DNA of 64,000 nucleotides from Dissulfurimicrobium hydrothermale. GTDB taxonomy: Bacteria; Desulfobacterota; Dissulfuribacteria; Dissulfuribacterales; Sh68. This document shows positions 27,994 through 38,060 of the stretch, one piece after another. Position numbers and translations under genes: made by a program. Below the pieces are notes generated by a model. The model was not told where the DNA came from. It did not search any database and saw only the letters and a list, made by a program, of their open reading frames with translations. Numbering within the stretch: position 1 is the stretch's first letter; each line of letters begins with the position of its first letter. The DNA lies in the NCBI RefSeq assembly GCF_022026155.1, contig NZ_CP085041.1, forward strand, positions 466,306 to 530,305, read 5' to 3'.

Positions 27994-29423
27994 TGGGAGC
28001 CGGGATGAGAAGGACCAAGATCGTTGCCACCCTGGGGCCGGCAACAGACCCTCCCGGTGTTCTGAAAGAGATGATCGTCGCGGGGGTGGACGTGGTCCGC
28101 CTGAATTTTTCGCACGGCACGGGCCATGACCACCGCCGACGGGCCGAGGAGGTTCGCCGGATTGCCGCAGAACTGGGGCGGGAAGTGGGGATCATGGCGG
28201 ATATCCCCGGCGCCAAGATTCGTATTACCAGATTTGCTGATGGTCAGGTGGACATTGCCGAGTCAGACGTCTTTGTCCTTGACCCGGAAATCCCGCCTGG
28301 GGCAGGGACCAGGGCTGGGGTTGGCATAAACTACCACAATCTTGCCGCAGATGTAGCGCCTGGGGATACCCTGCTGCTGGATGACGGCCGCATTGTTCTA
28401 CAGGTGGAGAAGATAGAGCAGAAAAAAATTTTCTGCCGGGTGCTGGAAGGCGGAACGCTTTCCGGCAACAAGGGTGTCAACCGTCTGGGAGGAGGGTTGA
28501 CGTCACACGCCCTCGGGACCAGGACCCGCCATGACATGGAAAAGGCCGTGGCCCTGGATGCGGACTACGTGGCGGTTTCGTTTCCAAAATGCGGGCAGGA
28601 TATTATCCGGGCCAGAAAATCTCTGAACGACATGGGTTTTACCGGGGGCATCGTCGCCAAAATTGAATGTAGTGAGGCCCTCTACGCCCTGGATGAGATT
28701 ATAAAAGCGGCTGACGTTGTCATGATCGCCCGTGGCGACCTGGGTGTAGAGATCGGCGAGGCCGGACTGCCGGCGGTACAGAAGCAGATCATCAGACAGA
28801 CAAGATGCCTGAACCGGGTGGTGATCACCGCTACCCAGATGATGGAGTCCATGATTGAAAACCCCATACCCACCAGGGCCGAGGTCTTTGATGTGGCCAA
28901 CGCGGTACTGGACGGTACCGATGCGGTCATGCTCTCGGCCGAGACCGCTGTCGGCCGGTTTCCGGTCAAGACAGTGCGCCACATGGCCCAGATCTGCATG
29001 GAGGCGGAAAAGCAGGATGTGGCCAGGACCTCCCGTCACCGGATTGACACCCGGTTTTCCCACATTGACGAGACCTTGGCCATGTCCGTCATGTACGCCG
29101 CCAATCACCTGGAGGTAAAGGCCATATCGGTGCTGACCGAGTCTGGCAAGACGCCCATGCTGATGTCGCGGATTAGTTCAGGGGTTTCGATCTACGCCCT
29201 TGCCCGTCACGAGAAGACCCTGCGGCGGATGACCCTCTTCAGGGGTGTGTACCCGGTACCTTTTGATATCACATCCGTCAGCGCCCCGGAACAACATGCC
29301 GAGGCAGCAGCCAGGCTTGTCCGGATGGGCGCCGCAATGGAGGGGGATATCGTCATCACCGCCTGCGGCGACCTTCCCGGCAAGGGGGGCGGCACAAATT
29401 CGATGAAGATCGTCAAGGTGTAA
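27993..29423 (+). CDS. pyk: Pyruvate kinase
   Basis: A 476-residue enzyme converting phosphoenolpyruvate and ADP to pyruvate and [16 protein letters not shown] opens the barrel, and the active-site segment [10 protein letters not shown], then [22 protein letters not shown] and [10 protein letters not shown] are present. Length is normal for the form without an extra C-terminal phosphotransferase domain. The start overlaps the tkt stop. A second ATG at 28005 is also possible. Its place inside a Calvin cluster suggests that fixed carbon is drained towards pyruvate at the same locus. Confidence 0.95.
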   Translation: MGAGMRRTKIVATLGPATDPPGVLKEMIVAGVDVVRLNFSHGTGHDHRRRAEEVRRIAAELGREVGIMADIPGAKIRITRFADGQVDIAESDVFVLDPEIPPGAGTRAGVGINYHNLAADVAPGDTLLLDDGRIVLQVEKIEQKKIFCRVLEGGTLSGNKGVNRLGGGLTSHALGTRTRHDMEKAVALDADYVAVSFPKCGQDIIRARKSLNDMGFTGGIVAKIECSEALYALDEIIKAADVVMIARGDLGVEIGEAGLPAVQKQIIRQTRCLNRVVITATQMMESMIENPIPTRAEVFDVANAVLDGTDAVMLSAETAVGRFPVKTVRHMAQICMEAEKQDVARTSRHRIDTRFSHIDETLAMSVMYAANHLEVKAISVLTESGKTPMLMSRISSGVSIYALARHEKTLRRMTLFRGVYPVPFDITSVSAPEQHAEAAARLVRMGAAMEGDIVITACGDLPGKGGGTNSMKIVKV

Positions 29424-29488
29424 TGAGCCGTCCCGCGCCGGGCCGACACGGGACGAGGGGGAAAACAAAAAAACAAAAGGAGGATATT

Positions 29489-30553
29489 ATGGCATTTATT
29501 TCTCTCCGGCAACTCCTGGATCATGCTGCTGAGCACGGTTATGGGGTTCCCGCTTTTAACGTCAACAACATGGAACAGGTGCGCGCCATCATGGAGGCGG
29601 CGCACGAGACCGGCAGTCCGGTAATTGTGCAGAGTTCCGCCGGGGCGCGCAGGTACGCCGGGGCTGTTTTTCTGCGGCATTTGATTCTGGCCGCCGTTGA
29701 GGAGTGGCCCCATATCCCGGTCTGTCTCCATCAGGACCACGGGGCCTCACCGGCCGTTTGTGTGCAGTCCATCCAGTCGGGATTTACCTCGGTTATGATG
29801 GACGGCTCCCTCCTGGAAGATGCGAAAACCCCATCCACCTATGAATACAATGTCGCGGTCACCAGCAAAGTCGTGGAAATGGCCCATGGGTGCGGCGTGT
29901 CTGTGGAGGGTGAACTTGGCGTGCTGGGTTCGCTTGAGACCGCCCTGGCCGGCAAGGAGGATGGTGTTGGCGCGGATGGGGTTCTCGCCAGGGAGCAGAT
30001 GCTCACCGACCCGGAACAGGCAGCGGACTTTGTGAAAAAAACCAAAGTGGACGCCCTGGCCATCGCCATCGGTACCAGCCATGGGGCCTACAAGTTCTCG
30101 AGACCGCCTTCCGGCGATATCCTGGCCATTGACAGGATAAAGGAGATACATGCCAGGATACCGGATACCCACTTGGTCATGCACGGTTCTTCCAGCGTGC
30201 CCCAGGAGTGGCTGATGATCATCAACGAATATGGCGGGGATATTGGTGAGACCTACGGGGTACCGGTGGAAGAGATCCAGGAGGGCATCCGGCACGGGGT
30301 GCGCAAGGTCAATATCGACACAGACCTCCGCCTGGCGTCCACCGGTGCGGTCAGACGTCACCTGGCAGAAAATCCAAAGAATTTTGACCCAAGAAAATTC
30401 CTGCAGGCCGCCACCGAGGCCATGAAGGATATCTGCCGGCAGCGTTTCGAGGCCTTTGGCTCGGCAGGCCAGGCGGAAAAAATAAGACCGCTTGCCCTGG
30501 ATGTCATGGCAGAGCGCTATGCCGCTGGCGCCCTAGACCCGGAGGTTGATTGA
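29489..30553 (+). CDS. fba: Class II fructose-1,6-/sedoheptulose-1,7-bisphosphate aldolase, Calvin-cycle subtype
   Basis: A 354-residue zinc-dependent aldolase of the class IIB Calvin subtype, which also commonly handles sedoheptulose bisphosphate. Evidence: [13 protein letters not shown] near the start, CLHQDHGAS with zinc-binding histidine, [41 protein letters not shown] and [16 protein letters not shown] 29489 is preceded by AAAGGAGG. A longer in-frame start at 29423 would add a low-complexity lysine-rich tail and lacks support. It overlaps the epimerase by its upstream ribosome site. Confidence 0.95.
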   Translation: MAFISLRQLLDHAAEHGYGVPAFNVNNMEQVRAIMEAAHETGSPVIVQSSAGARRYAGAVFLRHLILAAVEEWPHIPVCLHQDHGASPAVCVQSIQSGFTSVMMDGSLLEDAKTPSTYEYNVAVTSKVVEMAHGCGVSVEGELGVLGSLETALAGKEDGVGADGVLAREQMLTDPEQAADFVKKTKVDALAIAIGTSHGAYKFSRPPSGDILAIDRIKEIHARIPDTHLVMHGSSSVPQEWLMIINEYGGDIGETYGVPVEEIQEGIRHGVRKVNIDTDLRLASTGAVRRHLAENPKNFDPRKFLQAATEAMKDICRQRFEAFGSAGQAEKIRPLALDVMAERYAAGALDPEVD

Positions 30554-30554
30554 G

Positions 30555-31214
30555 ATGCCGGTGCTCTCTCCTTCGCTCCTTTCGGCGGATTTCGGTTGCC
30601 TGGCCCGGGAGCTCGCCGCCCTTGAAGAGGCCGGTCTTTCCTGGGTGCACTGGGATGTGATGGATGGCATGTTTGTGCCCAATATCACCATTGGCCCGGC
30701 CGTGATTGCCAGTTGCCGGAAAGACAGCAACCTGTTTTTTGACGTGCATCTCATGGTCGAACGGCCCGGTCGGTTCATCGGGCAGTTCGTGGATGCCGGC
30801 GCCGACCTCATCTGCGTCCATGCCGAGGCGGAGACGCATCTTGAACGAACGGTCAGCGAGATAGCCAGGCTTGGGGCGCGGTCTGCCGTGGCCCTGAACC
30901 CGCACACGCCTCTAGCTATGGTGGAATACCTCCTGCCCCAGCTTTATATGGTGCTGGTCATGGGCGTCAATCCTGGTTTCGGCGGCCAGAAGTTCATCCC
31001 TTTCTGCCTTGAAAAGACCAGGCGGCTGAAGGAAATGATCATCGCCCAGGATGCGGCAACCCTGATAGAGATAGATGGCGGCGTGACCCTTGAAAATGCA
31101 TCCTCTCTGTCTGCGGCCGGCGCCGACATCCTGGTTTCGGGCTCGGCATTTTTTGCCTTTCCTCCCTACCGGCAGCGTCATGAGGCCTTTATGGCCGCCG
31201 TGGCAAAACAATAG
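30555..31214 (+). CDS. rpe: Ribulose-phosphate 3-epimerase
   Basis: A 219-residue TIM-barrel enzyme interconverting xylulose-5-phosphate and ribulose-5-phosphate, needed to feed phosphoribulokinase. Motifs: LSPSLLSADFGCL, WDVMDGMFVPNITIGP (metal-binding histidine/aspartate region), DVHLMVERP, VMGVNPGFGGQKFIP and EIDGGVTLENA. ATG 30555 is preferred for its GGAGG site, although TTG 30546 would also be in frame. It ends in two successive TAG codons. It is the last gene before a cobalamin riboswitch that starts a new regulatory unit. Confidence 0.95.
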   Translation: MPVLSPSLLSADFGCLARELAALEEAGLSWVHWDVMDGMFVPNITIGPAVIASCRKDSNLFFDVHLMVERPGRFIGQFVDAGADLICVHAEAETHLERTVSEIARLGARSAVALNPHTPLAMVEYLLPQLYMVLVMGVNPGFGGQKFIPFCLEKTRRLKEMIIAQDAATLIEIDGGVTLENASSLSAAGADILVSGSAFFAFPPYRQRHEAFMAAVAKQ

Positions 31215-31309
31215 TAGAACGCGAAGGCGAATGAGCAGTGACGAGACAGTACATTATAATAAATACGTCGAGGAGCCGCGCAGCGAAGCCGACAAAGTTA
31301 TAATTTGGA

Positions 31310-31500
31310 ATTGGAATACACATGCGGGAAACGGAAGACGGTGAGAGTCCGTCGCAGACGCGCTGCTGTGATCGGGTCTGACAGCATGGCTGCATCCACT
31401 GGGAAAGCCCGGGAAGGATGGGGCCGAGCAAGAGGTGCTGTCACCAGGGGGCATGCCCTGGCCCGTAAGCCAGAAGACGCCCTGCCTGTGTTTGCCTGTT
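31310..31500 (+). promoter_or_regulatory. Cobalamin (AdoCbl) riboswitch
   Basis: The conserved blocks appear in order: GCGGGAA, GGTGAGAGTCC (31340-31350), CGCTGCTGTGATCGGG, CCACTGGGAA (31397-31406), and the B12-box-type segment AAGCCAGAAGACGCCCTGCC (31467-31486). The spacing fits the adenosylcobalamin class. It lies 210 bases upstream of metE, the cobalamin-independent methionine synthase, which is classically switched off when cobalamin is plentiful. The segment 31215-31309 shows no gene. Confidence 0.93.
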
Positions 31501-31534
31501 GAGGACCTCGCGCCTGGGTCCAGGAGGATAACTG

Positions 31535-31669
31535 ATGATATGCCGCCACAGCCTTTTTTCAGGTCGATCATGGCCTGTGCTGCGTCTTGTTCTCTCCTGT
31601 TCCCTCCGCGATTTTCCTCTTCATGATCTAACAAAAAAGCATCGCCAGGCAGTTATGTTGATGTTTTAG
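31535..31669 (+). CDS. Possible leader ORF after the cobalamin riboswitch, 44 residues
   Basis: A strong CAGGAGG site (31521-31527) stands 7 bases before ATG 31535. The frame reads MICRHSLFSGRSWPVLRLVL, then 24 residues, ending VMLMF before TAG. No family is recognised, and the arginine/leucine/serine-rich sequence is not persuasive as a folded protein. It may be a leader peptide, a decayed gene once controlled by the riboswitch, or chance. Confidence 0.35.
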   Translation: MICRHSLFSGRSWPVLRLVLSCSLRDFPLHDLTKKHRQAVMLMF

Positions 31670-31709
31670 TAGCACGTTTTTTAAAAATGTGTTAAAAAAG
31701 GAGGCAGTT

Positions 31710-33989
31710 ATGCTGACACATAACCTGGGGTTTCCGAGAATAGGACGCAACAGGGAACTGAAATGGGCCCTTGAGGGGTTCTGGCAGGGCCGGATCTCGA
31801 AGAGACAGCTTCTGGATACCGCCAGAGAAATCCGGCTTGAGAACTGGCGAATACAGAAAGATGCAGGCATTGACCTGGTGCCGGTCGGAGATTTTTCCCT
31901 TTACGACCACATCCTGGACATGACAGCGACACTTGGTGCGGTTCCGGAACGGTTCGGATTTGAAGGCAACGAGGTTGATCTGGATACCTACTTCCGCATG
32001 GCCCGGGCAGAGGACGAATCTGGTCCTGCTGCCATGGAGATGACCAAGTGGTTTGACACCAACTACCACTACATTGTCCCTGAATTTTGGCCGGGGCAGG
32101 TCTTCCGTCTTTCGTCCTCCCGGCTGTTCCGGCAGGTGCAGGAGGCCCGCCAGTCAGGGGTGCAGCCAAAACCGGTACTCCCCGGACCCTTTACCTATAT
32201 TTACCTTGGCAAGGGCATGGAACCGGGTTTTGACCGCTGGGAGCACCTGGACGAGATTGTCGGGGCATACTGCAAAGTTCTGGCAGGGCTTGGCAAGGAG
32301 TGCCAATATATCCAGATGGACGAGCCGATACTTGTCCTTGATCTTGACCGGAAGATGCTTGAACGGATGATCAACGCCTACGACCGCCTGGCAAAGGCGG
32401 CAGGTAACGCCAAGATCATGATCGCCACCTATTTCGGGGAGATCGCACATCCGGCTACAGCGATTAAGATCCCGGTCGCTGCCTTCCACCTTGATCTTGC
32501 CCAGTCCCCGGGCCAGCTCGGCGCGGTGTTGGAAAACCTGCCGGACCACACGGCCCTCTCCATGGGCGTGGTGAATGGCCGCAACATCTGGCGGGTGGAC
32601 ATGGACTGGGCCATCGACTTGGTGTGCCAGGCTGGCAAGGTCCTGGGCCAAGACAGGATCATGGTCGCCCCCTCCTGCTCGCTCCTGCATGTGCCGATGG
32701 ATATTGCCGGAGAAAATGGTCTTGATCCTGAAATCAGAACCTGGTTGGCCTTTGCCAGGGAAAAATGTTTTGAGGTCGCGGCCATTGCTGATGCGGCTTC
32801 CGGCGGGCAGCCTGACGCTCTCATCGAAAACCGGAAAATCCTGGCGGCCCGCAGGGCATGCACGCGCAGGATGGATCCCGGTGTCAGGGACAGGCTGGCA
32901 TCAATCTCCGAGCAGATGTTTACGCGTAGCTCCCCTTTCCCTGAGCGGAAAAAGGCGCAGTCCGCGCTTCTCGACCTGCCTATCCTGCCGACTACAACCA
33001 TTGGTTCGTTCCCGCAGACAGGGGAAATCAGGGCCATACGCAAGAGATACCGCCAAGGTGAGGCAGACCGCGAAGAATATGTCCAAAGCATGAAAGAATA
33101 CATTGAATTCGCCGTGCAGCAGCAGGAGAAGGCGGGGCTTGATGTACTGGTGCACGGCGAGCCAGAACGAAACGATATGGTGGAGTATTTCGCGACAAAG
33201 CTTGACGGGTTCTGTCTTACGGAAAATGGCTGGGTGCAGAGCTATGGTTCCCGTTGCGTGAAACCCCCGATTATCTATGGTGATGTCTCCCGGCCGCATC
33301 CCATGACCATTTTGTGGTCAACCTTTGCCCAGTCCCTTACGAAAAAACCCATGAAGGCAATGCTCACCGGGCCGGTGACCATCCTGCGCTGGAGCTTTGT
33401 CAGGGATGATCAGCCGCAGCGGGATACCTGCTTCCAACTGGCCCTTGCCATCCGGGATGAGGTATAGGACCTGGAACAGGCCGGCATGAAAATCATCCAG
33501 ATCGACGAACCCGCGCTCAGGGAAGGACTGCCTCTCAGACAGAGAGACCGGCAGCAATACCTTGACTGGGCCGTGGCCGCCTTCCGGCTTGCTACCAGCG
33601 GGGTCAGGGACCAAACCCAGATTCACACCCACATGTGCTACTGCGAGTTCAACGATATCATGGACGCCATCGCCAGGATGGATGCCGATGTCATCAGCAT
33701 GGAGGCAAGCCGCAGCAGGATGACGCTGCTTGATACCTTCCGTGACTTCCACTATCCAAACGATATAGGTCCGGGCATAATCGACGTCCACAGTCCGAGG
33801 GTGCCGGCCATTGACGAACTGACCGACCTCCTACGCCTTGCCCTGGAGGGTATTCCCCCGGAAAAGCTCTGGGTAAACCCTGACTGCGGCCTGAAAACCA
33901 GGACCTGGCCCGAGGTGGAGGCCATGCTCAGGAACATGGTAGCTGCGGCCAGACAATTGAGAAACGAGCTGGGGAGCCGGAAAAGGTGA
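31710..33989 (+). pseudogene. metE: Cobalamin-independent methionine synthase with in-frame amber codon
   Basis: MetE transfers a methyl group from 5-methyltetrahydropteroyl-triglutamate to homocysteine. The reading frame spans 759 positions plus the stop, the usual full length, starting MLTHNLGFPRIGRNRELKW at ATG 31710 after AAGGAGG. Codon 586 is TAG (33465-33467), between AIRDEV and [18 protein letters not shown], a well conserved stretch. All zinc ligands lie downstream of it ([18 protein letters not shown]), so a truncated product would be inactive. The frame after the TAG is intact and well conserved, which suggests a recent mutation, a base-calling error or readthrough. A ribosome restarting at 33486 would give only a C-terminal fragment. 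The final TGA overlaps the regulator start. Confidence 0.85.
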
Positions 33990-35407
33990 GTTTGCTCTCC
34001 AATCCTCAAAAAACCAGCGAAGATGCCTTTTCGGTCGGGCCCTCCATGAGACTGCTGGTCGTCGGACCGGGAAGGCAGTGTGCAACCCTGCTTGAGACCC
34101 TTTCAAATATCCAGGGCTGCATGCTTGTTGGCCTTCTGGATATTGACGCCGACCCGTCAAGCCTTGAACTGGCCAGGAGGCTTGATATTTCCCTCTGGAA
34201 CGAATGCGCTCAGCTCAGGCGCTTACCACCGCCCGACATCGTACTCTTTGTTGATCAGGGACAGAAAGACTGCCTTGCCACATTTGGCTCTGAAGGGACG
34301 ACCATCCTGCATGGCACCGCTGTCCGGTTGGTCCAGCTTCTTGTCAGGGAGTGCCAGCGTATCTGGGATTTTGAAACAAAATACAAGGTCACCAAGAGGG
34401 AGTATGATCTCTATATCCAGCAGGGAGGGCCTATTATCGGCAAGTCACGGCAGATCGAAATGGTCAGGGAGATGATCGCCCAGGTGGCGCCGACGCCCAC
34501 CACCGTGCTGCTGCTCGGAGAGACCGGCACCGGCAAGGACCTGGTGGCCAGGAGTATCCACCAGGCCAGTCATCTGCAGGACCAGCCGTTCATCACAGTA
34601 AACTGCACCGCCCTCACCTCCACCCTGATTGAAAGCGAGCTCTTCGGCTATGTGAAAGGCGCCTTTACCGGCGCTGAAAAAGACTGCAAGGGGTTGTTGG
34701 AAGAGGCCCACAACGGGACCGTCTTTCTGGATGAGATCGGCGACATGAAGATGGAACTGCAGGCCAAGATGCTCCGGTTTCTGCAGACAGGAGAGATCAG
34801 GCCGGTCGGCTCGTCGCTCACAAAGAGGGTAAAAGTGCGCGTGATTGCCGCCACCAACAGGAACCTGGAAGAGGCCATCAAGCAGGGCGATTTCCGGCAG
34901 GATCTCTTTTACCGGCTCAATACCTTCACCATCGTCCTTCCCAGCCTCCGCCACAGGACCGAGGACATCCCCTACCTCGCCTACCAATTCCTCACCAAGG
35001 CGGAACACAGGCTCAACAAAAAGATTAATGGGATCTCGGATGAGGCCCTGGAAGTGCTCATGAATTATGACTGGCCGGGCAATGTGCGGGAGCTTGAAAA
35101 CGTTATCGAACGGGCGGTTATTGTCTGTACAGACGGGATTATCAACCCCGGACACCTGGCGATTCCCATCCCCCAGTCCATGAAAAACCATCCGCCGGCT
35201 GGAGGCGAAGGAAAACTTCCAAAATTAAAGACATCGCGCGACCGGTTCCTTGCCGATTACGAAAGGCAGGAGATACTCCATTACCTGAAAAAGGCAGAGG
35301 GAAACGTAAGCCAGGCCTCAAGACTCTCAGGTATCCCGAGGCGCACATTGTACCGCCTCATAAAAAAGCACGGGATCACACGTCCTGTGCCAGATCAGAC
35401 ACGTTGA
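33986..35407 (+). CDS. Sigma54-dependent transcriptional activator with N-terminal Rossmann-like domain
   Basis: A 473-residue enhancer-binding protein. Residues of about 21-110 look like a nucleotide-binding Rossmann fold: [12 protein letters not shown] with a GxG turn at 27-29, then an acidic residue after the second strand (GLLDID). This replaces the usual receiver or PAS domain. The AAA+ core has Walker [11 protein letters not shown] (near 178-185), the sigma54-contacting GAFTGA loop (225-230), Walker [19 protein letters not shown] and [13 protein letters not shown]. The C-terminus is a Fis-type helix-turn-helix ([21 protein letters not shown]). GTG 33986 overlaps the metE stop. ATG 34047 is an alternative. 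A sigma54-type promoter lies directly downstream, before the FBPase gene. That it senses NAD(H) or another nucleotide is inference. Confidence 0.9.
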   Translation: MSLLSNPQKTSEDAFSVGPSMRLLVVGPGRQCATLLETLSNIQGCMLVGLLDIDADPSSLELARRLDISLWNECAQLRRLPPPDIVLFVDQGQKDCLATFGSEGTTILHGTAVRLVQLLVRECQRIWDFETKYKVTKREYDLYIQQGGPIIGKSRQIEMVREMIAQVAPTPTTVLLLGETGTGKDLVARSIHQASHLQDQPFITVNCTALTSTLIESELFGYVKGAFTGAEKDCKGLLEEAHNGTVFLDEIGDMKMELQAKMLRFLQTGEIRPVGSSLTKRVKVRVIAATNRNLEEAIKQGDFRQDLFYRLNTFTIVLPSLRHRTEDIPYLAYQFLTKAEHRLNKKINGISDEALEVLMNYDWPGNVRELENVIERAVIVCTDGIINPGHLAIPIPQSMKNHPPAGGEGKLPKLKTSRDRFLADYERQEILHYLKKAEGNVSQASRLSGIPRRTLYRLIKKHGITRPVPDQTR

Positions 35408-35429
35408 GACCTCCGCCCTTCCTGCCGGA

Positions 35430-35447
35430 TGTGCCGGAGAAGGCACA
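35430..35447. promoter_or_regulatory. Candidate enhancer site for the sigma54 activator
   Basis: TGTGCC-GGAGAA-GGCACA is a perfect 6-base inverted repeat with a 6-base centre. It lies about 100 bases upstream of the -24 element at 35545, the usual distance for an enhancer of a sigma54 promoter, and 23 bases after the activator stop. It lacks a T run, so it is less like a terminator. Confidence 0.45.
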
Positions 35448-35544
35448 GACAAACCCCGCCGTTCTGCCGGCCCGTCTGCTAATTGCACCAATAATATATT
35501 GAAATCATAGTCTTTTTATAACAAGCCCGCTTGCAGTAGTCCTG

Positions 35545-35560
35545 TGGCACGGTAGTTGTA
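35545..35560 (+). promoter_or_regulatory. Sigma54-type -24/-12 promoter before glpX-rbcL-prk
   Basis: TGGCACGGTAGTTGTA matches the sigma54 consensus TGGCACG-N4-TTGCA with a single change (C to T in the -12 element) and the correct spacing. It is downstream of the gene for a sigma54 activator and 130 bases upstream of the FBPase start. An AT-rich stretch at 35487-35506 between enhancer candidate and promoter could bind IHF (weak match). Confidence 0.7.
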
Positions 35561-35690
35561 TTTCTAACTTGACCAGCACGGCTGCAAACACCTTGGCAGT
35601 AATCAGCCCCGACGAATGATGAATATCACCACGGACACAGGGCTTCATCCAAGGAAATTTTCTACAACCCGTTACATGGAGGTCCCATAC

Positions 35691-36677
35691 ATGAAGGAAA
35701 CACCGCAACATAATCTTGGCATTGACCTGGGGCGGGTTACAGAGGCCGCGGCCCTGACAGCTGCCCGCTGGATGGGAAAAGGCGACAAGGAAAAGGGCGA
35801 CAAGGCCGCGGTAGACGCCATGCGGATCAGCTTTGACTCCGTGGATATCCGTGGGGTGGTGGTCATTGGCGAAGGAGAGAAGGACAAGGCGCCCATGCTC
35901 TTCAATGGTGAGCAGGTAGGCTCCGGCCGGGGGCCGGAAATGGACGTGGCCGTGGACCCGGTGGAGGGGACGAGGCTGCTTGCCTATGGCCGTCCCAATG
36001 CCATCTCGGTGGTGGCCGCGGCCCCCAGGGGCAGCATGTATGACCCAGGGCCGGCCTTTTACATGAAAAAGCTGGTCGCCCCGGCCGAGGCCAGGGGAAA
36101 ACTGGACATCAAGGCCCCTGTGGCCGACAACCTGAAAAGGGTGGCACAGGCCCTTGGCAAGGATGTTGATGACCTTGTGGTGTTTGTCCTGGACAAGGAG
36201 CGGCACAGGAAGCTTGTCCAGGAGATCAGGGCTGCGGGGGCCCGTATCCAGCTCCACACCGACGGCGACGTGGCCGGGGCGCTCATGGCCGTGATGCCGG
36301 GCACCGGCGTTGACCTGATGATGGGCACTGGCGGGACCCCCGAGGGGGTGCTTGCTGCCACGGCCATCAGGATCATGGGGGGAGAGATGCAGGGCATGCT
36401 TGATCCCCAGTCGGATGCGGAGAAAAAGGCGGTACTGTCGGCCGGATACCGGCTTGAACAGGTATTGACTACCGAGGAACTCATCAGGGGCGATGACGTG
36501 TTCTTTGCCGCCACAGGGATCACCGGCGGCAGCTTTCTCAGGGGGGTGGAATTTACCGGCAAGGGCGCCAGGACGTTTTCCATGGTCATGAGGGGACTCA
36601 CTGGCACCATCCGGTACATAGAGGCCCATCACAACCTTGAGACGCTCATGCGAATAAGCGCCATCAAATATGACTGA
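35691..36677 (+). CDS. glpX: Class II fructose-1,6-bisphosphatase (GlpX type), possibly also sedoheptulose-1,7-bisphosphatase
   Basis: A 328-residue phosphatase of the GlpX family. In cyanobacteria and other autotrophs such enzymes dephosphorylate both fructose and sedoheptulose bisphosphates. Evidence: LGRVTEAAALTAARWMGKGD, VVVIGEGEKDKAPML (metal ligands), VDPVEGTRLLAYG and the GTGGTPEGVLAA segment. ATG 35691 is chosen because GGAGGT precedes it and the family starts just before this point. A longer frame from 35616 lies between promoter and start. It is the first gene under the sigma54-type promoter, upstream of RubisCO. Confidence 0.93.
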   Translation: MKETPQHNLGIDLGRVTEAAALTAARWMGKGDKEKGDKAAVDAMRISFDSVDIRGVVVIGEGEKDKAPMLFNGEQVGSGRGPEMDVAVDPVEGTRLLAYGRPNAISVVAAAPRGSMYDPGPAFYMKKLVAPAEARGKLDIKAPVADNLKRVAQALGKDVDDLVVFVLDKERHRKLVQEIRAAGARIQLHTDGDVAGALMAVMPGTGVDLMMGTGGTPEGVLAATAIRIMGGEMQGMLDPQSDAEKKAVLSAGYRLEQVLTTEELIRGDDVFFAATGITGGSFLRGVEFTGKGARTFSMVMRGLTGTIRYIEAHHNLETLMRISAIKYD

Positions 36678-36736
36678 GATTCCAGAAGGATGGGGTTTCT
36701 AAACAATTATTTTCAACTCAAAAAAAGGAGAAAAAC

Positions 36737-38050
36737 ATGGGCACAATCACAGCGGAAAAAGGCGTAAAACCATACGCGGACGCCTACTACAAGCCGGATA
36801 TGGAGCCAGGCGACGACTATATTCTGGTCGCCTTCAAGATAAGGCCCAGGAAGGACGTGGATATCATCGAGGCTGCATCGGCCGCATGCGCAGAGTCTTC
36901 CACCGGCACCTGGACCGAGATAGATCGAGAGATCTCCGGACGGCTGCCAAGTTATGTGTACCGGGTGGAGGGGGATATGGCCTATGTGGCCTATCATCCG
37001 GACCTGGTAGAAAAGGGCAGTCTCTCCAATATCTTGAGCAGCCTGGCCGGCAATATCTTCGGCATGAAGGCGGTTGACGGTATCCGCATCGAGGACATGC
37101 GTTTTCCCAAAGAGATCGTCAAGTCCTTTCCCGGCCCGGTCCAGGGCATTCAGGGTGTACGGGAACTCCTCGGCGTCTATGACCGGCCGCTGACCGGCTC
37201 CACCATCAAACCTAAGTTGGGACTTACCGCCAAGGAACACGCAAAACGATGCTACGAAACCCTCAGAGGCGGCCTTGACACCGTCAAGGACGATGAAAAC
37301 CTGGGCAGCCAGGGTTTCAATCCCTTTGATGACCGGGTGAGATACACCCTTGAGATGGTCCGGAAAGCCGAGGCCGAGACCGGGGAAAGGAAGGGGTACT
37401 GGTGCAACGTGACCGCCGGCGACACGGAAGAGATGCTGCGCCGGGCGGCCCTGGTCAAAGAACATGGCGGCCGGTTCGTGATGATTGACTTTGTGGTGGC
37501 GGGTTTCACTGCAGTAGCCTCCCTGCGAAAGGAAATTGAGCGGATGGGAGGACTCGCCCTGCACGGCCACCGGGCCATGCACGCCGCCTATGACCGGGTT
37601 CCATACCATGGCGTGGATTACAGGGTGATCTCCAAGTGGGCCAGGATGATAGGACTGGATCACATCCACATGGGGACCGGGGTTGGCAAGCTCGAGGGCA
37701 CCAGGACCGAGCTTGCAGAACGGCTTGAGATCCTCAGAGAACGGAACAGCAAGGTGGTGAACGGCATGCGGTTCATGCAGCCCTGGGAAGACCTGAAACC
37801 CGTATTTCCAGTGGCGTCAGGGGGGCTTCATCCAGGGCATGTGCCAATACTTTTTGACATCTTCGGCAAGGACGCCATCTGGGCCTTTGGCGGTGGCGTC
37901 CACGGACATCCACGCGGAAGCCAGGCTGGGGCCGCCGCTGTCCGTGAAGCTGTTGAAGGGGTCGTGGCCGGCAAGTCGTTGGATCAGATCGCGCGACAGA
38001 GCCGGGAACTCAGAGAGGCCCTTGCGATCTGGGCTGAAGTGAAATTTTAA
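36737..38050 (+). CDS. rbcL: RubisCO large subunit, form III-like
   Basis: A 437-residue enzyme carboxylating ribulose-1,5-bisphosphate. All catalytic residues are visible: E53 and W59 in ESSTGTWTE, N106, K158/K160 in TIKPKLG, the carbamylated lysine K184 with D186 and E187 in KDDEN, H278 and R279 in HGHRAMHA, H311, loop-6 K318 in GKLEG, S361 in ASGGLH and the phosphate-binding GGG near 385. This argues against a form IV RubisCO-like protein. The length, the SQGFNPFDDRV segment and the lack of a small-subunit gene favour form III (or a form III relative) over form I. Clade placement needs a tree. ATG 36737 follows AAAGGAG. Encoded with a phosphoribulokinase, so its substrate is probably made in a Calvin-type cycle. 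Confidence 0.93.
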   Translation: MGTITAEKGVKPYADAYYKPDMEPGDDYILVAFKIRPRKDVDIIEAASAACAESSTGTWTEIDREISGRLPSYVYRVEGDMAYVAYHPDLVEKGSLSNILSSLAGNIFGMKAVDGIRIEDMRFPKEIVKSFPGPVQGIQGVRELLGVYDRPLTGSTIKPKLGLTAKEHAKRCYETLRGGLDTVKDDENLGSQGFNPFDDRVRYTLEMVRKAEAETGERKGYWCNVTAGDTEEMLRRAALVKEHGGRFVMIDFVVAGFTAVASLRKEIERMGGLALHGHRAMHAAYDRVPYHGVDYRVISKWARMIGLDHIHMGTGVGKLEGTRTELAERLEILRERNSKVVNGMRFMQPWEDLKPVFPVASGGLHPGHVPILFDIFGKDAIWAFGGGVHGHPRGSQAGAAAVREAVEGVVAGKSLDQIARQSRELREALAIWAEVKF

Positions 38051-38060
38051 CCACAGGGAA

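Noticed and set aside
33465-33467. Pyrrolysine insertion at the metE amber codon
   Set aside because: MetE is not a known pyrrolysine enzyme, TAG serves as a normal stop in several genes here, and no pyl genes are visible in the window.
35505-36632. Long minus-strand frame opposite glpX
   Set aside because: It is histidine- and glycine-rich antisense of a G+C-rich gene. The plus-strand frame has full family motifs.
36737-38050. RubisCO-like protein (form IV)
   Set aside because: All residues needed for carboxylation, including the carbamylated lysine, loop-6 lysine and phosphate-binding glycines, are present.
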